A stretch of 64,000 nt of DNA from Paenibacillus sp. ACRRY. GTDB lineage: Bacteria; Bacillota; Bacilli; Paenibacillales; Paenibacillaceae. The notes below the pieces were generated by a model. The model saw only the letters and a list, made by a program, of their open reading frames with translations, did no database searches and was not told where the DNA came from. Location: positions 20,176 through 84,175 of the forward strand of contig NZ_JAKRNM010000016.1 in NCBI RefSeq assembly GCF_022346995.1. Reading direction: 5' to 3'. A program made the position numbers and the translations under genes. Below, piece by piece: positions 24,655-33,698 of the stretch. Every line of letters starts with the position of its first letter. The stretch's first letter is position 1.

Positions 24655-26043
24655 ATGCACATCGTTGTAGTTGGTTTGAATTATCGCACGGCGCCTGTAG
24701 AGGTTAGGGAACGATTCACATTTGCAGAAAAGGACTTGTCTGAAGCGCTGCAGCAGCTCAAGCTGACCAAGAGTGTATTGGAAGGTGTAATCGTAGCCAC
24801 ATGTAACCGTACCGAGTTGTATGTTGTGGTAGACCGTCTTCACATGTGTGGTTATTTTATTCGTACGTTTATGGAACAATGGTTTAATGTTCCGCGGGAA
24901 GAATTTACGCAACACTTATATATATATGAAGATGATCAAGCCATTCGCCATTTGTTCCGTGTCATTTGCGGGCTGGATTCAATGGTGATCGGTGAAACAC
25001 AGATTCTTGGACAGGTGAAGCAGGCCTTTTTCACTGCCCAGGAAGAGAAATCAACAGGCACCTGGTTTAACATGTTGTTCAAACAGGCGGTAACTTTGGG
25101 CAAGAGAGCACATTCGGAGACTTCCATTGGAGAAAGTGCAGTCTCGGTCAGTTACGCAGCTGTTGAACTGGGGAAACGTATTTTTGGCATGTTTACGGAC
25201 AAGAAGGTACTCATTCTTGGAGCGGGCAAAATGAGCGAGCTGACGGTCAAGCATCTATACGCCAATGGAGCCTCAGAGGTCATTGTAGCGAACAGGACAC
25301 TTGCAAGAGCTCAGGAGCTGGCTGCCAAGTTTAGGGGAACCCCTTGCACGATGGAACAGGCTTTGGAGAGACTGAGTGAGGTTGATATTGTCATCAGTTC
25401 GACAGGTGCAGATCGATATGTTCTGGATGCTTCCGTTGTCCGTGAGAGCATGAAGCGCCGTCAATCACGTCCATTATTCCTGATCGATATTGCGGTTCCT
25501 CGGGATATTGATCCGGCCATCGGAGAGTTATCCAACGTATTCCTTTATGATATTGATGATCTGGAAGGGATCGTGGAGAGCAATCTGGAGATGCGCAAGG
25601 TGGAAGCTGCCAAAATCGAAAAAATGATTGAACTGGAGATGGAAGACTACTATCACTGGCTCAAGACATTGGGCGTTCGTCCGGTGATTCGGGCATTGCA
25701 GGAGAAAGGAGCTTCCATTCATGAAGATACGATGGAGAGTCTCTTTAATAAACTGCCTGAACTGGACGAACATCAGCGTAAGGTTATCCGTCGTTTAACC
25801 AAAAGCATCGTGAATCAAATGACGACAGATCCAATCAATCGGATCAAGGAAATGGCTGGCGGCAAGCATGGAGATGAAGCACTACGCATGTTCACCCAAA
25901 TTTTTGCCTTGGAGGATGCAGTGGAGACGGCCGCAGAGAAAGTAAACCAAAGCGATGCCTCGGCCTTGGGTAAATCGGCCTCCGTTCATCTTAAAGACAA
26001 CCGGCAAGACGCAGTGCCGGTCTATGCTCCGGCTAGTGTATAA
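24655..26043 (+). CDS. hemA: Glutamyl-tRNA reductase
   Basis: First committed step of the C5 tetrapyrrole pathway: reduces glutamyl-tRNA to glutamate-1-semialdehyde. 462 residues. The N-terminal catalytic domain has the nucleophile Cys50 in 'VIVATCNRTELY' and begins 'MHIVVVGLNYRTAPVEVRE'. The NADPH domain has 'VLILGAGKMSELTVKHL', and a helical dimerisation domain follows. The C-terminal 40 residues ('AAEKVNQSDASALGKSASVH' onwards) extend beyond the usual end. First gene of an operon of seven genes ending with hemL; hemX begins 6 nt after the stop. Confidence 0.97.
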   Translation: MHIVVVGLNYRTAPVEVRERFTFAEKDLSEALQQLKLTKSVLEGVIVATCNRTELYVVVDRLHMCGYFIRTFMEQWFNVPREEFTQHLYIYEDDQAIRHLFRVICGLDSMVIGETQILGQVKQAFFTAQEEKSTGTWFNMLFKQAVTLGKRAHSETSIGESAVSVSYAAVELGKRIFGMFTDKKVLILGAGKMSELTVKHLYANGASEVIVANRTLARAQELAAKFRGTPCTMEQALERLSEVDIVISSTGADRYVLDASVVRESMKRRQSRPLFLIDIAVPRDIDPAIGELSNVFLYDIDDLEGIVESNLEMRKVEAAKIEKMIELEMEDYYHWLKTLGVRPVIRALQEKGASIHEDTMESLFNKLPELDEHQRKVIRRLTKSIVNQMTTDPINRIKEMAGGKHGDEALRMFTQIFALEDAVETAAEKVNQSDASALGKSASVHLKDNRQDAVPVYAPASV

Positions 26044-26049
26044 GGGCGG

Positions 26050-26886
26050 GTGAACAGCTTGACCCTTTCTGAACAAATCTATGAAGCTCTGATCTATATG
26101 TATGCCCTGAGCCTTCTGTTCTATTTCTCGGACTGCATTCGACGGAATGCGGGGGCGAAGCGAACGGGCACAGGGTTTCTTGTTGTTGTCTGGCTGCTTC
26201 AGGTCGTTCATGTGATTTTGCGGATGTGGACCGAGGGCCACTTTCCGATCTATACAACGTTCGATTTTCTGTTTATCTTCTCGTTTAGTATCGTATTGAT
26301 GTCCCTGGGGATGATACGTGTCCAGCGTTCGGAATTTGTCATCCTGCTATTGAATATCGTGGGCTTCTCGGTTACCGTACTGAATCGATTGTGGTTTACG
26401 GCTGGGGAGATATCGCTGCATAACTGGCAGACCGTTCACGGGCTGCTGATCATGCACATTACGCTGGCGAATCTGGGTTTTGCTGCCCTCACGGTAGCTT
26501 CGGTCTTCGCCCTGTTGTATCTGTTCCTGCATCGTAAATTGAAAAACAAAAAATGGAATGATGCGATGCGACGGATGCCGAGTCTTGAAGTTATTGGCAA
26601 ATACATGGATGGCGCAACATTGATCGGAACACCGCTGCTTGGCGTCTCCGTGGTGCTGGCCGTTTTATCCATTGTCGCTGAGACCAGGTGGTATCTGCTT
26701 TTGGATCTAAAAGTCATTGCAACAGGTCTCGCTATTGCGATCTATATCGGTTATTTCGTTTCTAAGCAGAGAAAGCAGTTTTCCAACATCATCATGGCAA
26801 GATGGACATTGATTGGATATGGTTTTGTCATTATGAGCTTTTTATCCAATGCGTATTCAGCGTTTCATCGTTGGACAGGAGAGTGA
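26050..26886 (+). CDS. hemX: HemX / CcsA-like membrane protein
   Basis: 278 residues with about eight hydrophobic segments, belonging to the cytochrome c assembly (CcsA/ResC-like) family. In B. subtilis HemX lies in the same place after hemA and lowers HemA abundance; that role is inferred here from position. Conserved features include 'MWTEGHFPIYTTFDFLFIFS' and the C-terminal 'YGFVIMSFLSNAYSAFHRW'. The start is ambiguous: GTG 26050 almost touches the GGGCGG ribosome site, while TTG 26059 is better spaced and would remove three residues. It is followed after 5 nt by the dehydrogenase gene. Confidence 0.85.
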   Translation: MNSLTLSEQIYEALIYMYALSLLFYFSDCIRRNAGAKRTGTGFLVVVWLLQVVHVILRMWTEGHFPIYTTFDFLFIFSFSIVLMSLGMIRVQRSEFVILLLNIVGFSVTVLNRLWFTAGEISLHNWQTVHGLLIMHITLANLGFAALTVASVFALLYLFLHRKLKNKKWNDAMRRMPSLEVIGKYMDGATLIGTPLLGVSVVLAVLSIVAETRWYLLLDLKVIATGLAIAIYIGYFVSKQRKQFSNIIMARWTLIGYGFVIMSFLSNAYSAFHRWTGE

Positions 26887-26891
26887 GGACT

Positions 26892-27542
26892 ATGGATCGC
26901 TATACGCCGTTATATGTAAATACTTCAGGCAAAACCTGCTGCGTTGTCGGGGGCGGACGTGTTGCCGAACGTAAGATTAAAGGTTTGCTTCACGCCGAAG
27001 CGCATATTAAGGTGTTTAGTCCAGAAATCACCTCGGAGCTGAAACAACTGCATCAGGATTCCCGAATTGAGTGGATAGCCCGGTCCTACCGCAAAGGTGA
27101 TTTGCGGGGGGCCTTTCTCGTATATGCAGCAACGGATCACGTTGAAGTCAATGCACAAGTAGTACAGGAAGCTAACGATGCGGGCATACTGGTGAATGAC
27201 GCGATGTCTTCCGAGAACAGTGCTTTCATTACCCCCAGTGTGGTCAGGCGTGGAAGATTGAGCATTGCCATCTCAACGGCTGGAGCAGGACCGGCAGCTG
27301 CTGCAGAGATTCGGTCTACACTGGAGCAGCAATTTGGCGAAGAATACGAGACGTATATTGAATTTTTACATCAGATGAGGATTCAAGTGAAGTCACGTGT
27401 ATCGTCTCCGCGTGTGCGAAGCATTTTACTGCGGCGATTGACTGAAATGAATGTGCTGGAGGATATCCGTGCAGGGCAATTTCAGTGGTGGACAGAAGAA
27501 GAAATCGGGAACTGGATATCCCGTAATCAGGAGGAGCTGTAG
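26892..27542 (+). CDS. Precorrin-2 dehydrogenase (siroheme synthase, Met8/YlnF-like)
   Basis: 216 residues from ATG 26892 with GTGAGGA upstream; the frame is open further but overlaps hemX. The NAD-binding N-terminus reads 'CCVVGGGRVAERKIKGLL', and the middle has 'DAMSSENSAFITPSVVRRGRLSIAISTAGAGPAAAAEIR', typical of the CysG/Met8 dehydrogenase. It oxidises precorrin-2 to sirohydrochlorin and may also insert iron, as bifunctional Met8 does. Placed between hemX and hemC, with the CobA-type methyltransferase three genes on, it gives the operon a complete start of the siroheme branch. B. subtilis has its equivalent elsewhere (yln operon). Confidence 0.93.
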   Translation: MDRYTPLYVNTSGKTCCVVGGGRVAERKIKGLLHAEAHIKVFSPEITSELKQLHQDSRIEWIARSYRKGDLRGAFLVYAATDHVEVNAQVVQEANDAGILVNDAMSSENSAFITPSVVRRGRLSIAISTAGAGPAAAAEIRSTLEQQFGEEYETYIEFLHQMRIQVKSRVSSPRVRSILLRRLTEMNVLEDIRAGQFQWWTEEEIGNWISRNQEEL

Positions 27543-27544
27543 AC

Positions 27545-28501
27545 ATGCGTACAATTAAAGTGGGAAGCAGACAAAGCGCACTGGCTTTGACACAGACAGG
27601 CCATGTAATTCAGGATTTACGCAGCATTTGTGAGCGGGAAGGTTTAGCATTTGACTTTGAAGTACATAAGATCGTTACGAAGGGAGACTTGATTCTCGAT
27701 GTAACGCTATCCAAAGTCGGTGGCAAAGGACTGTTTGTCAAAGAGATCGAACAGGCCATGTTGGATCGCACCATTGATATGGCTGTGCACAGCATGAAGG
27801 ATATGCCGTCCGAACTGCCGGAAGGTTTAATTAACGGCGCAGTTCCGCGCCGTGCCGATCCGCGTGATGCCCTGATCTCCAATGGAGGTCTATCTTTGGA
27901 TCAATTGCCGGAAGGGGCGAGAGTGGGGACAAGCAGTCTCCGTCGTTCCAGTCAGTTAAAGGCATATCGCCCGGATCTGCAGCTCGAATCGCTGCGTGGT
28001 AACATTGACTCACGTCTTCGCAAGCTGGAGACGGAGGGCCTCGATGCTATTATTTTGGCTGCTGCAGGCTTATATCGAATGGGCTGGCAGGATCGGATTA
28101 CCGAGTATCTGTCCGAAGAGGCTTGTCTTCCTGCCGTTGGCCAGGGTGCACTGGGTATTGAATGTCGTGAGGATGACGCGGAGCTGCTTCATCTGTTGAA
28201 GCTGTATAACGATCCGGAGACTGCTTCTCCCGTTTTGGCAGAACGTAAATTCCTCAGTGTATTGAATGGGGGTTGTCAGGTACCTATCGGTGCTCATGCG
28301 GTCTGGAATCGTCAGCAAGATACAGATTCCCCGAATGGGCAAAACACGTTACAATTAACGGGTATGGTTGGTACGCCGGATGGCGGACTGATTCTTAAGG
28401 AAGCTCTGACCGGAACAGATCCGGTACGTCTTGGAGAAGAAGTAGCGTGGAGATTGATTGAACGGGGAGCAGAGCAGATACTGGCAGAAGTTAGGGGATG
28501 A
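27545..28501 (+). CDS. hemC: Porphobilinogen deaminase (hydroxymethylbilane synthase)
   Basis: 318 residues. It polymerises four porphobilinogens into hydroxymethylbilane. The dipyrromethane cofactor attaches to Cys244 in 'LNGGCQVPIGAHA'. The N-terminal 'TIKVGSRQSALALTQ' and the catalytic region 'KDMPSELPEGL' are intact. The start codon lies just after the stop of the dehydrogenase gene, with AGGAGG upstream. The reading frame of the next gene begins 4 nt downstream. Confidence 0.97.
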   Translation: MRTIKVGSRQSALALTQTGHVIQDLRSICEREGLAFDFEVHKIVTKGDLILDVTLSKVGGKGLFVKEIEQAMLDRTIDMAVHSMKDMPSELPEGLINGAVPRRADPRDALISNGGLSLDQLPEGARVGTSSLRRSSQLKAYRPDLQLESLRGNIDSRLRKLETEGLDAIILAAAGLYRMGWQDRITEYLSEEACLPAVGQGALGIECREDDAELLHLLKLYNDPETASPVLAERKFLSVLNGGCQVPIGAHAVWNRQQDTDSPNGQNTLQLTGMVGTPDGGLILKEALTGTDPVRLGEEVAWRLIERGAEQILAEVRG

Positions 28502-28505
28502 GGAC

Positions 28506-30068
28506 ATGGTGGGAAAGGTCTTTTTGGTAGGAGCAGGTCCAGGGGATGCTAAGCTGATAACGGTAAAAGGATGGGAGTCCATCGGCAAAGCAGATGCTGT
28601 AGTCTATGATCGCTTGGCCAGTCCAAGATTGTTAAAACAGATGAAGCCTGGCGCAGTGAAGATATACGTAGGCAAGCGGCCTGACCGTCACACGATGAAA
28701 CAGGAAGAGATTAATCAGCTGCTCGTCGATCTGGCCCTTGAAGGGAAAGTGGTTGTTCGGCTGAAAGGCGGAGATCCAACGATATTTGGACGCGTCGGCG
28801 AAGAGGCAGACCTGCTGCACAAAAACGGCGTTCCTTTTGAAATCGTGCCTGGGGTTACCGCAGCCATAAGTGTGCCTGCTTATGCTGGAATACCGGTGAC
28901 CCACCGCGATTATGCATCATCCATTTCCATAATTACAGGGCATGAAAGCCCGGACAAGCTGGATCGCAGCATTCATTGGGATAAAGTCACGAACGCAACG
29001 GGAACACTGGTATTTATGATGGGTGTAGCCAAGATCGGTTATATCAGTGAACAACTCATCCGTCATGGCCGTCCGGCACAGACACCAGTCGCACTGGTTC
29101 GTTGGGGAACAAGAGCTGAGCAGGATACCCTTGTGGGTACGCTTGAAAATATAGAAGCGAAGGTCATTGCTGCCAACTTCCAACCGCCTGCAGTCATTGT
29201 TGTGGGTGAGGTGGTAAACCAGCGTGAGCAATTGAAATGGGCCGAGGTACTGCCGTTGTTCGGCAAACGAATTCTGGTGACGCGCGCTCGCAGTCAGGCG
29301 AGTGAACTGGTGAACCGAATCGAAGAACTCGGTGGTGAGCCGTATGAGTTTCCGGTTATTGAAACCGTTATGCCTTCGAGTGAAACAGCTAAACAAAGTG
29401 TCAAAGATGCCTTCCGTGCGTTAAATACATTTGATTGGGTATTTTTCACGAGCGTAAACGGCGTGGAGTTTTTCTTCCGTCATCTGGAAGAGCAAGGCAA
29501 GGATATCCGGGCTATCCATCAAGCAAGAGTAGCCGCGGTCGGACCTTCAACTGCCGATGCCCTGCGTAAGCACGGTGTTATTGCGGAAGTGGTCAAAGGG
29601 CCTTTTCAGCAGGAAGGTATGCTGGAAGCATTTGAGAGTGAATTGAAAGAAGGCCAGAAAGTGCTGCTTCCGCATGGAGATCTGGCACGGTCCTGGTTGC
29701 CTGACCAGTTAAAGGAACGTGGACTTGAGGTCACGGAAGCGATCATCTATGACACCGTACTCGCAGGCGAGGATGATGATGAACTTCTGAAGCTGCTGGA
29801 AGAAGGCGGTATTCACGCGGTAACGTTCACGAGCTCTTCTACGGTTACGAACTTCATGGAGATGCTTAAACGGATGGGACTCCAAGATCCATTACCTTTG
29901 TTAAAGCATGTCGAGGTTGCTTGCATCGGACCAGTGACTGCCAAGACGGCAGAAGCAGCTGGATTAAAGGTAACACTGATGGCTGCAGAAGCAACGATCG
30001 AGAGTATGATCTCTGCGCTGTGTGAGTGGAAACGGACGCCTTCTCCAGAAGGGGCTATGCCTCGTTGA
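28506..30068 (+). CDS. cobA-hemD: Fusion: uroporphyrinogen-III C-methyltransferase (CobA) with uroporphyrinogen-III synthase (HemD)
   Basis: 520 residues from ATG 28506 (GGGGATGAGGA upstream). Residues 1-250 are a CobA/SUMT tetrapyrrole methylase: 'VFLVGAGPGDAKLITVKGWE', 'YVGKRPDRHTMKQEEIN', 'RLKGGDPTIFGRVGEEA', 'EIVPGVTAAISVPAYAGIPV'. Residues about 262-510 are a HemD domain beginning 'LFGKRILVTRARSQASELVN'. HemD closes hydroxymethylbilane to uroporphyrinogen III, and CobA methylates it to precorrin-2, the substrate of the dehydrogenase encoded two genes upstream. The fusion is common in clostridia and paenibacilli but absent in B. subtilis, which has separate proteins. Confidence 0.95.
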   Translation: MVGKVFLVGAGPGDAKLITVKGWESIGKADAVVYDRLASPRLLKQMKPGAVKIYVGKRPDRHTMKQEEINQLLVDLALEGKVVVRLKGGDPTIFGRVGEEADLLHKNGVPFEIVPGVTAAISVPAYAGIPVTHRDYASSISIITGHESPDKLDRSIHWDKVTNATGTLVFMMGVAKIGYISEQLIRHGRPAQTPVALVRWGTRAEQDTLVGTLENIEAKVIAANFQPPAVIVVGEVVNQREQLKWAEVLPLFGKRILVTRARSQASELVNRIEELGGEPYEFPVIETVMPSSETAKQSVKDAFRALNTFDWVFFTSVNGVEFFFRHLEEQGKDIRAIHQARVAAVGPSTADALRKHGVIAEVVKGPFQQEGMLEAFESELKEGQKVLLPHGDLARSWLPDQLKERGLEVTEAIIYDTVLAGEDDDELLKLLEEGGIHAVTFTSSSTVTNFMEMLKRMGLQDPLPLLKHVEVACIGPVTAKTAEAAGLKVTLMAAEATIESMISALCEWKRTPSPEGAMPR

Positions 30069-30128
30069 AAATACGAATTATATCGCTATTGTAATAGATT
30101 GTATCCATATACCAAAATGCAGATTGAT

Positions 30129-30172
30129 GAAGCGTGCTGAATTCGTTAGGATACCGGCGCGCTTCCCTTTTT
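30129..30172 (+). terminator. Possible attenuator or terminator between hemD and hemB
   Basis: 9-bp stem GAAGCGTGC / GCGCGCTTC with one G-U pair, a 19-nt loop and a following CCCTTTTT. It may lower transcription into hemB and hemL. Confidence 0.45.
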
Positions 30173-30205
30173 GCTCTACTTTACTCTAAGAGAGGATGTA
30201 TCTAT

Positions 30206-31207
30206 ATGAGTTTTCCAATTGTACGACACCGTCGCTTACGTCAATCCGCAGGCATCCGCAATATGGTCAGAGAGACTCATCTGACCGTGGATGATTTTAT
30301 CCAGCCCATCTATGTAACTTACGGTGAAAACGTAAAATCCGAGATTAAATCCATGCCAGGCGTATTCCGTTTCTCTCTTGACCGTCTGCAAGAAGAGGTA
30401 AAAGAGATTGCCGATCTGGGAATTCCGGCCGTATTGTTATTTGGTATTCCTGAGACGAAGGATAGTATTGGTTCTTCCGGCTTTGCTGAAGATGGTATTG
30501 TACAGGAAGCAACGAAATTGATTAAGTCCTGGTATCCCGATCTTCTGGTTGTGGCGGATACCTGCCTGTGTGAATTTACGGATCACGGACACTGCGGCAT
30601 GGTGCATACCGTTGAAGTTGACGGACATATCTGCGGAGATGTTCTGAATGATGAATCCCTGGACCTGCTGGTGAAAACAGCTGTATCCCAAGCCAAAGCA
30701 GGCGCGGATATTATTGCCCCATCCAATATGATGGATGGATTCGTTCAGGCCATTCGGGCAGGACTGGATGAGAATGGATTCAGCCATATTCCAATCATGT
30801 CATACTCCGTTAAATATGCATCTGCTTTTTATGGTCCCTTCCGTGAAGCAGCGGATTCCACACCGCAGTTTGGAGATCGCAAATCGTACCAGATGGACCC
30901 GGCCAATGCCCGTGAGGCGCTGCGCGAAGCTGAAACAGATGTGCTTGAAGGAGCAGACATGCTGATGGTGAAACCATCACTTTCTTATCTGGACGTGATG
31001 CGTACAATCAAGGATCAATTTGACCTCCCGCTTGTGGCTTATAATGTAAGTGGTGAGTACGCCATGGTGAAGGCTGCAGCAATACAAGGTTGGATCGACG
31101 AGAAAAAGGTCGCCATGGAAATTCTGCTCAGCATGAAACGCGCAGGTGCGGACATGATCATTACGTACTACGGAAAAGATGCATCCCGCTGGTTGGCTGA
31201 GAAGTAA
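30206..31207 (+). CDS. hemB: Delta-aminolevulinic acid dehydratase (porphobilinogen synthase)
   Basis: 333 residues from ATG 30206 (AAGAGAGGATG upstream; the frame is open to 30134 without a ribosome site). It condenses two 5-aminolevulinates. The Cys-rich zinc-binding loop 'DTCLCEFTDHGHC' is of the zinc-dependent type. The two active-site lysines lie in 'MSYSVKYASAFYGPFR' and 'MLMVKPSLSYLD'. It is the sixth gene of the hem operon, separated from hemD by a possible attenuator. Confidence 0.97.
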   Translation: MSFPIVRHRRLRQSAGIRNMVRETHLTVDDFIQPIYVTYGENVKSEIKSMPGVFRFSLDRLQEEVKEIADLGIPAVLLFGIPETKDSIGSSGFAEDGIVQEATKLIKSWYPDLLVVADTCLCEFTDHGHCGMVHTVEVDGHICGDVLNDESLDLLVKTAVSQAKAGADIIAPSNMMDGFVQAIRAGLDENGFSHIPIMSYSVKYASAFYGPFREAADSTPQFGDRKSYQMDPANAREALREAETDVLEGADMLMVKPSLSYLDVMRTIKDQFDLPLVAYNVSGEYAMVKAAAIQGWIDEKKVAMEILLSMKRAGADMIITYYGKDASRWLAEK

Positions 31208-31265
31208 AGGTTCTGAGTTTTATACGTTTGCTCAGAGAGTCGTTACAGAATTATAAACATATACC

Positions 31266-31335
31266 AAGGCCCCGCACGACCCTGTAATGTCACTTGTATG
31301 GATCAGTTTTCTGTTCATATAGAAGCAGGGCCTTC
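31266..31335 (+). other. Inverted repeat in the hemB-hemL leader
   Basis: AAGGCCCCGC and GCAGGGCCTT pair at 9 of 10 positions across a 50-nt loop, ending 5 nt before the hemL ribosome site. No T-run follows, so it is not a standard terminator. Confidence 0.4.
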
Positions 31336-31353
31336 ATATTAAGGAGGATGTTC

Positions 31354-32658
31354 ATGACTGCACAATCAGGAAAAAGACGCAACGATGAGCGCTCACGCAG
31401 CGCATTCGAAGAAGCCAAGCAGTACATACCTGGAGGCGTAAACAGCCCTGTTAGGGCATTCAAATCGGTAGGACTTACCCCGATCTATGCAGAACGTGGA
31501 GAAGGGTCCAAAATTTACGATATAGATGGCAATGTTTTTATTGATTATGTGGGCTCATGGGGACCGCTTATCATGGGACATGCCCATCCTGATGTCGTTG
31601 AAGCACTGCGTGAAACAGCTCTTAAAGGAACGAGCTTTGGTGCTCCAACGCTGCTGGAGACCGAGATGGCTAAACTTGTTTGCGAACGCGTACCTTCCAT
31701 CGATATTGTACGGATGGTCAACTCGGGTACGGAAGCAACCATGAGTGCCATCAGGTTGGCGCGCGGTGTAACGGGCCGCAGCAAAATTTTGAAGTTTGAA
31801 GGTTCATATCATGGACATGCGGACAGCTTGCTGATCAAAGCGGGCTCTGGTGTCGCTACCCTTGGATTGCCAGACAGTCCTGGAGTTCCTGAAGGCGTCG
31901 CTACCAATACGATCACGGTACCTTACAATGATTTGGAATCAGTTAGCCTTGCCTTTGAACGTTTTGGTGAGGAACTGGCTGCTGTCATTGTCGAGCCTGT
32001 GGCTGGGAATATGGGCGTTGTACCTCCGGCAGAGGGCTTTCTTGAAGGCCTTCGCAGCCTGACGAGCCAGTACGGCAGCCTGCTTATTTTTGACGAAGTC
32101 ATGACTGGTTTCCGTGTAGGCCTGAACTGTGCACAGGGTCGATACGGTGTTACGCCCGATCTGACTTGTCTCGGTAAAGTTATCGGCGGCGGCCTTCCGG
32201 TCGGAGCATATGGCGGCCGAAGGGATCTGATGGAGCAGATCGCTCCAACCGGTCCGATCTATCAAGCGGGAACACTCAGCGGTAACCCCCTGGCTATGGC
32301 AGCAGGCTATACCACCCTCAAGCTGTTGACACCGGAAGTTTATGATCGTTTGGAGACGTTGTCGGCTCGTTTGCAGGCTGGCTTCGAAAAGAATGCAGCA
32401 GAGGCGGGTATTGCAGTAACCATTAACCGCGTTGGCTCCATGGTATGTCCGTTCTTCAGCAGTATACCTGTTACCAATTACGATATAGCCAAAGAAAGCA
32501 ATTTGGATCAGTTTGTTCGCTACTTTGCAGCGATGATTGATCACGGCATAAGTGTAGCACCTTCCCAATTTGAGGGCATGTTCGTCTCTGGTGTGCACAC
32601 AGAGCAGGACATTGACGATACGATTGAAGCAAACCGCAAGGCTCTTCAATCTCTATGA
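31354..32658 (+). CDS. hemL: Glutamate-1-semialdehyde 2,1-aminomutase
   Basis: 434 residues from ATG 31354, 6 nt after AAGGAGG (the ATG at 31348 is too close to it). PLP-dependent class III aminotransferase fold that makes 5-aminolevulinate from the HemA product. The PLP lysine is in 'LTCLGKVIGGGLPVGAYGG'; 'IPGGVNSPVRAFKSVG' and 'VNSGTEATMSAIRLARG' are the family signatures. The last hem gene; its stop overlaps the start of the pseudouridine synthase gene (ATGA), so the two are probably translated together. Confidence 0.97.
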   Translation: MTAQSGKRRNDERSRSAFEEAKQYIPGGVNSPVRAFKSVGLTPIYAERGEGSKIYDIDGNVFIDYVGSWGPLIMGHAHPDVVEALRETALKGTSFGAPTLLETEMAKLVCERVPSIDIVRMVNSGTEATMSAIRLARGVTGRSKILKFEGSYHGHADSLLIKAGSGVATLGLPDSPGVPEGVATNTITVPYNDLESVSLAFERFGEELAAVIVEPVAGNMGVVPPAEGFLEGLRSLTSQYGSLLIFDEVMTGFRVGLNCAQGRYGVTPDLTCLGKVIGGGLPVGAYGGRRDLMEQIAPTGPIYQAGTLSGNPLAMAAGYTTLKLLTPEVYDRLETLSARLQAGFEKNAAEAGIAVTINRVGSMVCPFFSSIPVTNYDIAKESNLDQFVRYFAAMIDHGISVAPSQFEGMFVSGVHTEQDIDDTIEANRKALQSL

Positions 32659-33560
32659 CGATCAAAAGTTGGAAACGTCGTGGAGAATGGCTTGAGCTGA
32701 TGCCAGGCAAAGTCGTAACAGGCAGTTCGGACAAACAGCTTGCGGCAGAGCAGTGGCTGCTCACTGAACTTTTGTTCCCAGAAAAGCTGCTTCGTCAGCT
32801 CAAGGCAAATCACGGAATTCAACTCGCAGGGGACCGGCTTCGGCTGGCCCTTTTTGCATCTCAGCCCATTGATGTTGAACCCCGGTGGGCAGAGATTGAA
32901 GTGCTGTACGAGGATGATTTTAGTCTGGTTGTGCACAAACCCGCGGGTATGAAGCTCCATCCGGATGGAACTCGTGCCAATCATGCCATTACACTGGATC
33001 ACGCTGTTGCTTCTTATTATGAGATGAACGGTATCGACACCAGCGTGCGTCATGTGCATCGCCTCGATGAAGATACAACAGGCCCTGTACTCTATGCCAA
33101 AAATGCTTTTGCTCTGGCAAAATTGGATGAGGCAATGCGCCGCAAAGAAATAGGGCGTCAGTATGTTGCCATTGCTGAAGGGCAGGTTTCTCCGGAATAC
33201 AGCAAAATTGATGCGCCCATCGGTAAGGACAGGCATCATAAGCAGCGTAGACGCGTTTCCGAGAGTGGGCAGGAAGCAGTAACACATGTAGAGATTGTGG
33301 AAGTGTGGGAACATGCTACACTTGTGCGTTTGATACTGGATACAGGGCGTACACATCAGATCAGAGTGCATCTGAGTTATGCCGGACACCCGCTTGTTGG
33401 CGATCAGCTGTATGGAGGAAGAGCTGATTCAATTGGACGCCAGGCTCTTCATGGGGAAGTGTTAAGGTTTAATCATCCGCTTACGGGAGCGCTGATTGAA
33501 GTTCGGGATCCGTGGCCCTCCGATTTTGAAAAGCTGGCTCAGCGGGAACGAATAACTTAA
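32655..33560 (+). CDS. RluA-family RNA pseudouridine synthase
   Basis: 301 residues. It isomerises uridine in rRNA or tRNA; which site is unknown. The catalytic Asp is in 'HRLDEDTTGPVLYAKN', slightly divergent from the common HRLDxxTSG (Thr and Pro in place of Ser and Leu). Further motifs: 'VVHKPAGMKLHPDG' and 'LDTGRTHQIRVHLSYAGHPLVGDQLYG'. No clear S4 domain; the N-terminal 75 residues are divergent. It overlaps hemL by 4 nt and is inserted between hemL and spoVID compared with B. subtilis. Confidence 0.93.
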   Translation: MTIKSWKRRGEWLELMPGKVVTGSSDKQLAAEQWLLTELLFPEKLLRQLKANHGIQLAGDRLRLALFASQPIDVEPRWAEIEVLYEDDFSLVVHKPAGMKLHPDGTRANHAITLDHAVASYYEMNGIDTSVRHVHRLDEDTTGPVLYAKNAFALAKLDEAMRRKEIGRQYVAIAEGQVSPEYSKIDAPIGKDRHHKQRRRVSESGQEAVTHVEIVEVWEHATLVRLILDTGRTHQIRVHLSYAGHPLVGDQLYGGRADSIGRQALHGEVLRFNHPLTGALIEVRDPWPSDFEKLAQRERIT

Positions 33561-33698
33561 TAAAAAGGGTAGCTTTGAACAAAGGTGGCATGCTCATCTC
33601 ATCCATGGCATATAGATGGGGTAACGAAGGATTTGGACCATGGATCAGTCCCATGAGAAGGATCATGGTGAACATATGCCGAAAGGAGGACGCCACCT

